A stretch of DNA of 64,000 nucleotides. It comes from Triops longicaudatus. Lineage: Eukaryota; Arthropoda; Branchiopoda; Notostraca; Triopsidae. The translations under genes and the position numbers were made by a program. Below, one piece after another: positions 58,151 to 64,000 of the stretch (its first letter is position 1; every line of letters begins with the position of its first letter). The notes under the pieces were generated by a model. It had not been told where the DNA came from. It did no database searches and worked only from the letters and a program-made list of their open reading frames with translations. The stretch is from the NCBI GenBank assembly GCA_022885665.1, contig JAGQDJ010000034.1:186001-250000 (forward strand). Direction: 5' to 3'.

Positions 58151-61100
58151 CGTCAATATATACATGGGTTAAAGAGGGGTGTATATTCCTCATACTTCTT
58201 AGTGGTACCGTAATTGTTGTAAAAAGTTTATGTGTGATCTCCTTTTGAATAAAAGAATCACGAACAGACACTCGCTGACGATGCATTTGAGGTAAAACTT
58301 TAATCATAAGGAAGGTATACAAGTATAATGTAAATAAATAAAATATTTCTTTAAAAAATAAAAAAGTATGTCCAAATAAAAAGATCTCCAATAGAAGTCG
58401 TGAAATAACCAGAAATATAATAACCAAATGAGCCAAGAAAAAAACGCACGTAGGCCTTCAGCAAAAGACTAAGTAAAATAGATGAAAATAGATGAAAAAG
58501 ACTAAGTAAGCATGGGGACAAAACTGGAATGGCAACACAAATCCACTACTCAATACTTTACTTTGTGCCAGGAAGACAGCAGCAGCAACTTTGACGGAAA
58601 AGAAGCCTCACAACTCGACGACGTGCGAAAAATCATTTATCTCAACGCGTTCAACTGCGAAGGCAAAGGGTTTTGAAGTCTTGGGTGCGATCTAGTTGCT
58701 TGTACTGTTTTTTTGACACGAGCTAGCTGAAAGCTCAACTCGGAGACGTTTTTTGTTCGTATCTGAAACGTGTAACGAAATTTGCCACGCTTTATCAGGG
58801 ACGACTTGGAGCGTAATGCACATGGGAAATGGCATGGCAGTCGACCAAGGAAGCCAGAGACAATAGCGTGGGCTTGTGTAGTCGGATTCGCGCTTCGCCG
58901 TTCCCAAAGGCGAGAGATAGGCGAGGGGCGAACAAGGAAACAACAGGAAGAAAGGATCGTCTTCTCCGAGTTGGAATGACAAAAGTTGCAACGACGGGCA
59001 ACAAGTTTAACAGGGAGAAAAGGATGGGTCCCATGTGTCTGTTGTCTTCCAACCGTTATTTTTGAAGATAACTTGGTCAAATTCTTTGGTGGTTTTACTG
59101 TTTTACTGTCTTTCGACCTTGTTTCAGGCACTAACCCAAAACCAAGAACGTGTCTTCGTTGGGACGCCGTTCAAAACATTTTCCAGTGAAGCAAAACGCT
59201 CACGTTGTTACTGACGATTCACTGCACAATGAAGCCATGGGATGGCCCATCAGTCTGCTTAATGGCAAGCGTTCAAAGCCCATTTGAAGGTTCTGTTACA
59301 CTCCTTTTACCTAATAAGCTTTACTTACAATCGCTGATTGACTGGTGTAATTGCCTGCAGGATCTTTGATCTCTGCTCTTTTGGAGTCGGAGTTCTATTC
59401 AAAAGACCACAAATGCTCTTCTTCCCGAACAACGAATATGGTCTCACTCATTTGTTTAGCTTGCAAGAACTAAGAAAATGCAAAAGAATTCTCTGTTTAT
59501 TACCATATATACGAAAAACCATGCGCCGTTACCATTGTTAGGATTAAGACGGCCAAGGTAATTCTTTGTTTAGACTTAACTATGCCGCCTGCCTTGAAAA
59601 CCAACGTTCAAATTTAACTCGAACTCTTATAACTCCGTACCGAACCTCAGGCTCAACTTGATTTCTTTAATTTAATCTTGAAACTGTCCTCAATTAGCAA
59701 TGAATTGGCTCTCAAAATTAGCTAAAATTTTGCCGACGTTTATGTAGCCCTACTAATTAGCCCCGGAAACTGACCTCGAATCTAACCCAGTAATTGACGT
59801 ATGAAGTTGCTGTGACTAGTAGAAACATCCTAAATACCCAGGCAGTAATTTAAAATTGCACCTGAATTATCCTACGTTTTGTCCTCAAGTTTGTTCTAAC
59901 TATTAATCTGAAATCTACCCCTGTTGCTACCTTATAAATTAGCTTAGATTTTCAGTTTTGTGGGACCTGGCAAAATACTCACAACAGATGAACATAAATA
60001 AATAAACGCGATGAAGAAAACCGCCGGGATTTATGGTCAAAACTCTTCACGGTACGATTAATCCAGGAAACATTTTACGCAATAATACTCTAGGTAGGTT
60101 TTATATCCTAAAATGCTATGTTACGCTCAAGTATATTTTTCGGCACAACAACGAACCTCCTGCCCGTTTTTCATTCAGCTGTTCCCCAAGTCTAGAGTTT
60201 GGGGAAAGAACTTTCAAAAGCTACCAAACGGCTACTGAATGCGGCTCGACGGTCCACCAAGAAATTCTTTCCGTTGTTCGCACTTCTGCGACTCTTTTAA
60301 ATATTCTGCCTGACAAGTGAATGTAAGCTGTGCACCACCGCTCAAGCTTGCTCGCCCAGTCTTGCATCAATTTTATCTCTTAATGGTTTTAACATACTGT
60401 TGGCATAACATTCGCACTTTCGATGTTCCGCAAGGTTTCTCGTGTCAACAACTGGAGCAGCAACACTAAACTTCAGAGAACCAGAAAAGCATGTGCTAAT
60501 CAACGCTAATTATGCCTTGCATTCCTAGCACCATTATCATATCAAGGGTGCACGTTGTGATAGATCTAGACAGTGGCACAATCCAGTGCTTCCACATTTA
60601 TCTCTTCTTCCCAAACTTCCACTTCAACCTACAAGAAATTATTATGCGGAGATCTTTCGGCTAACGACATTTCTCTCCCGTTACCGACGCAAAAACGCTA
60701 TTCGAGAGTTGTTAATAACACAACAACCAACCTTTTGGCCTCACCGAGCATTTGAGCCAATTTCAAAGTCGAAAGGCAGCAGACTCAGCGACTGTTGCTC
60801 AGTTACAAAGACGTCCTATGAGTGGACCTCCTAGACCCTGAAAAAGGTTTCCATATTTGCAAGCGTAATAGCTTCTTAAGCAGCACATATATACAAACAG
60901 GTTGGCAAAGTAGCTCTGCACGTGGAAACGGACTTCACTTCCAGTATACAACCTTTCTCAGCCACGCCCGAAAGGAATCATCCAGCCAAGATACGGTAGC
61001 TTCCATGGCTGAAGCAGCCTTGGACAAAAACGGTTTTCCCTAGTGTCCTTCTGTTCTCACATCTCATCTGCATAATCATCCACGTAATAATTCCCTCTCT

Positions 61101-64000
61101 TCGTCACAATTTCCCAGCAGAATAAGCCCCTCGGTACATGCGAAGTGAAACTACAGGGATTAACTTCGGACTATTTAAATAATACTTAGATTCCCACGGA
61201 AAGTGGTCTTAGTTTGCGTTATTCTTAATGAACGGCATGTAAATTCATGGCCTAACTTAACTTCCAAGTTTTGTGAAAAAACATTATAAAGACACCATCA
61301 CGAAATATAAATTACTGTCGAGTGGCAGGGCGCATGATAAAGCTTTCTAACGAATTTTTGACTACCGTGCACGACGAAGCCGATCAAAGTTTAAATTGAA
61401 TTACAATCCTAGACTACGTACAAAACTTTTAGATTACAGTCAGATGATGGGCGGACTCTGAATATACATTCTGTCCTTTTTGTTCTAAGCATTGTCTGTA
61501 CCGTTTTTCGGCAATGTAAAGGAGTGTCGGTGAACGAAGTGGAACTGTTCCCATTTTTTAAAGCGTTTTATTACTGCGCTGAGACAGAAAACGTTTGTCA
61601 TCCAAGTAACAACAGTCTTAATAAAGCCGGAAAAAAAACTCTGGACTCAAGAATAGGACATTTTCTTTTCACAGTGATTCAACCCCGGAGAGACGCGGGG
61701 AAAAAAAGAACCTGGACCTCTAACGGAAAAGAGAGTCAAACTGCGTTTGACTACGAATTGAGACGTCGTAGCTTAATAAGGGTTGTCAGTTGTCAAATTG
61801 CACTTTTTCAAGTTTTCTAACCCGGAACAAAACACAAGTTCGTGTGTCACTTTTCTTTCCATATTTCGTTCTTCTACTAAATTTGTCCATGTTTCAACAA
61901 CGTTTTGCTCCAAAGCAGCCGACACAAGCTGTCGTAAAATAAAATTTATCGCCGAAAACCCACCCAAACAGGGGAAATACCTAGAAAACTCCAAAAAGTA
62001 TGGAAAAATGAACGAATGAACTATTCTGAATAAAAAATAAAGATAAATTCTCCAGTTCCATTCAGGCATATAAAAGAACGTTCAGCACAACATTTTTTTC
62101 CTTGACTAAGCTTGAAATTCCAACTTTATCTTTATATAACACAAAAAAGTAAAATTAAGAATGTGAGCACCAAGCCTAGAAGTTTTGATCTGCAGGCCTC
62201 CAGCGAGCCTAGAGCTTTTCAGTGTTGATAAGACCCAACACTACAATCTCAAGCATTAGGCCCGTTCCTTTTAAAAATTCTCAACACTCACGAAAAGCCC
62301 CATCACGAGCTTTACCTACAGCGTCTTTTTCCTTTATGAAAAAGGAGTAAAAAAAATGTGTCCTCAGACATTCTAGAAAATCTGGCGCAGCAATTCCCGG
62401 AGCGCTCACATCCGATGACGAAAGAAATTTAGATTCGACACCGCAGAAAGGCCGTGGTCGAGGGTAACCTTCATTCTCTACGTGATGGTCCAAACTTTGT
62501 GATTTGAAAAGAAGCCTCCCCCCCACCTCAAACCAACGCACATTGCTTACTTTATTTTTTTCTTTCCGTGTTCCTCCTGAATGTGGGGAATAGCAAACAT
62601 ACTCCTAAAGAAGGTATTGGGAGATTGTGGAGCTAAGCAATTCAACTTCCAACTTCAAGCCTGGACACGACACGAGCGGCATGTTGTGTTCCGCATGAAC
62701 TAAATCTTTGAATACAAGCACGAGGAAGACATCGATTTAGGTCTAAATACTTTCTGTCTAAAATTTATACGCAAATTTGCGCGCGTGTTCTACATTTGCA
62801 ATCCTTGGGGTGGTGAAGGCAAACGGGTTGGGGTGCAAAAACACACAAAAACGCGCTTTGAAAAGGGAAATCCAGTCCCAGCGACATTACTCAACTTATT
62901 TCTTTGCAGCAAAGGCAAAATTCCTTTGCAGCAAGACAGAGCAGAGCAAAGCTATTTTTCCCTTTGCCGTGATATATGTGCAAAGTCGGTTCCAGTCAGG
63001 CTGTCATTTTTGACAAACGCAACGTTTCCTCGCTATCCACTTTTCCGTTTCGCTTTCGTGTTCGAAGGTTGTCAATGCTCAAAGCGGCCATCACGAGGGT
63101 TTTTAATGGACGATCAAGAGTTGCACTCCCTATTCGAATTTCGGTTGTACTCACACTCATGCAGAAATGCAAGACAATCTTCATTGCAGGTCAGGGAAAG
63201 GGAAATAGGAGGGCAGTCGGGGCAATGAACAGGGCAATAAACTTATTACTCTGCCTCTTGTCGCTTTCCGTACACTTGTGTCGATTATGGTAACGGACGA
63301 CAGGCTACTCAACAACTATGTAATCGACAGTTGCAGCCATGAGATCCTCAACAATCTCTAGCTTTGCGTTTTAATGTATAACCAAGCCAACTGGACTGTT
63401 TCAAGCTTTATTACGACACAGTTGTAACAAAAGGGTGACGTACTTTTTGTAGAAAATCTCGTGCAGTTAAACGATTACAAGGGAAAACCACCCTGTCTCT
63501 GAAAAGCTCCTCGAAATAAATGAAATAATAGTAAAAATGAAATGCTTATATGTCCACGTCGCAGCCTCGGTTAAAATAGCCAAAAGGGTAAACGAGGTTT
63601 CCTGTAATGGGTTTATTTCCATTGACGCAGCCCACAGTTTCGCTTATACCCGAATTACACTGGTTTAATATATTCCCATTTCTCTTTTAACATTTCTACG
63701 CTCAGTCGTAGGTGAACAGTTTCGGCGGCTTATGAGTAGCGCTGACATTTTAAGTGGGCTTGCTATAAAAGTAAGAGCCTATTTTCCACACTATAGAAGT
63801 GATTTGGCTGGGGATTTTCTGATAAAATAACTTGTATTAGGAACTTTCTTCGTTACATTCCTCTTGAAAAGGAAAAAATCAATGCTGTTCACGAGGAATG
63901 TTCCGTCCTTTCGCACGTTGACACCTTCACTCTCACTAATAATGAATGCTGCCACTAAACAGTGCCAAGTGCGAACTAAACGCATTTGAAATGTAATTTT

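Larger units (their letters stand above)
56009..64000. other. Gene-poor region to the right edge
   Basis: No recognised gene. The region contains a C12/G12 inverted repeat, a GAAAA microsatellite, and two minus-strand open frames of 162 and 164 codons (57948-58436 and 58637-59131) without recognisable domains. Confidence 0.45.

Noticed and set aside
62785..63228. 147-codon plus-strand ORF
   Set aside because: Overlapping frames are open on the same strand, there is no recognisable domain, and no splice-linked neighbour was seen.
1..64000. CRISPR arrays, operons, bacterial promoters or phage genes
   Set aside because: The window is clearly eukaryotic, with spliced metazoan genes. No regularly spaced repeats or prokaryotic signals were seen.

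Overview
This is a nuclear window from an arthropod, most likely a branchiopod crustacean such as Daphnia (inferred). Coding exons are split by very short introns (mostly 57-80 bp) with GT..AG borders. There is an RR-type chitin-binding cuticle protein gene and a Dpr-family two-Ig neuronal receptor gene, both of which point to arthropods. Introns were placed by eye, by keeping the reading frame and by recalled conservation of the families; no alignment was run.

The first 31 kb is gene-dense. In order: the 5' part of a FAST-kinase-domain mitochondrial protein gene (minus, running off the left edge, 1-1080); a small cuticle protein gene with a TATA box (minus, 2175-2818); the oligosaccharyltransferase subunit DDOST/OST48 (plus, 6124-7958, seven exons, 434 aa); dishevelled (minus, 9360-15889, thirteen coding exons, 767 aa, with DIX, PDZ, DEP and the C-terminal FVDVM); TMEM19 (plus, 17327-18749, seven exons, 347 aa); a class I unconventional myosin of the Myo1D/Myo31DF type (minus, 19285-26907, eighteen coding exons, 1024 aa); and the last four coding exons of a Dpr-like Ig receptor (minus, 29324-31137). 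The dishevelled and TMEM19 genes are head to head. DDOST/dishevelled and TMEM19/myosin are tail to tail.

From 31.14 kb to the right end (about 33 kb) I recognise no gene. It holds simple repeats, homopolymer tracts and open frames of doubtful meaning. Since Dpr genes usually have long 5' introns, part or all of it may be the 5' intron of the Dpr-like gene, whose signal-peptide exon I could not find.

Three non-autonomous DNA transposons can be delimited exactly by inverted termini and target-site duplications: a 208-bp hAT-type MITE (8-bp duplication), a 614-bp pogo/mariner-like element (TA duplication), and a 139-bp GC-rich MITE (8-bp duplication) in the probable 5'UTR intron of TMEM19. The genes do not form one pathway. 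Dishevelled and Myo1D are, however, two known tissue polarity/chirality regulators lying 3.4 kb apart at their nearest ends, separated only by TMEM19.
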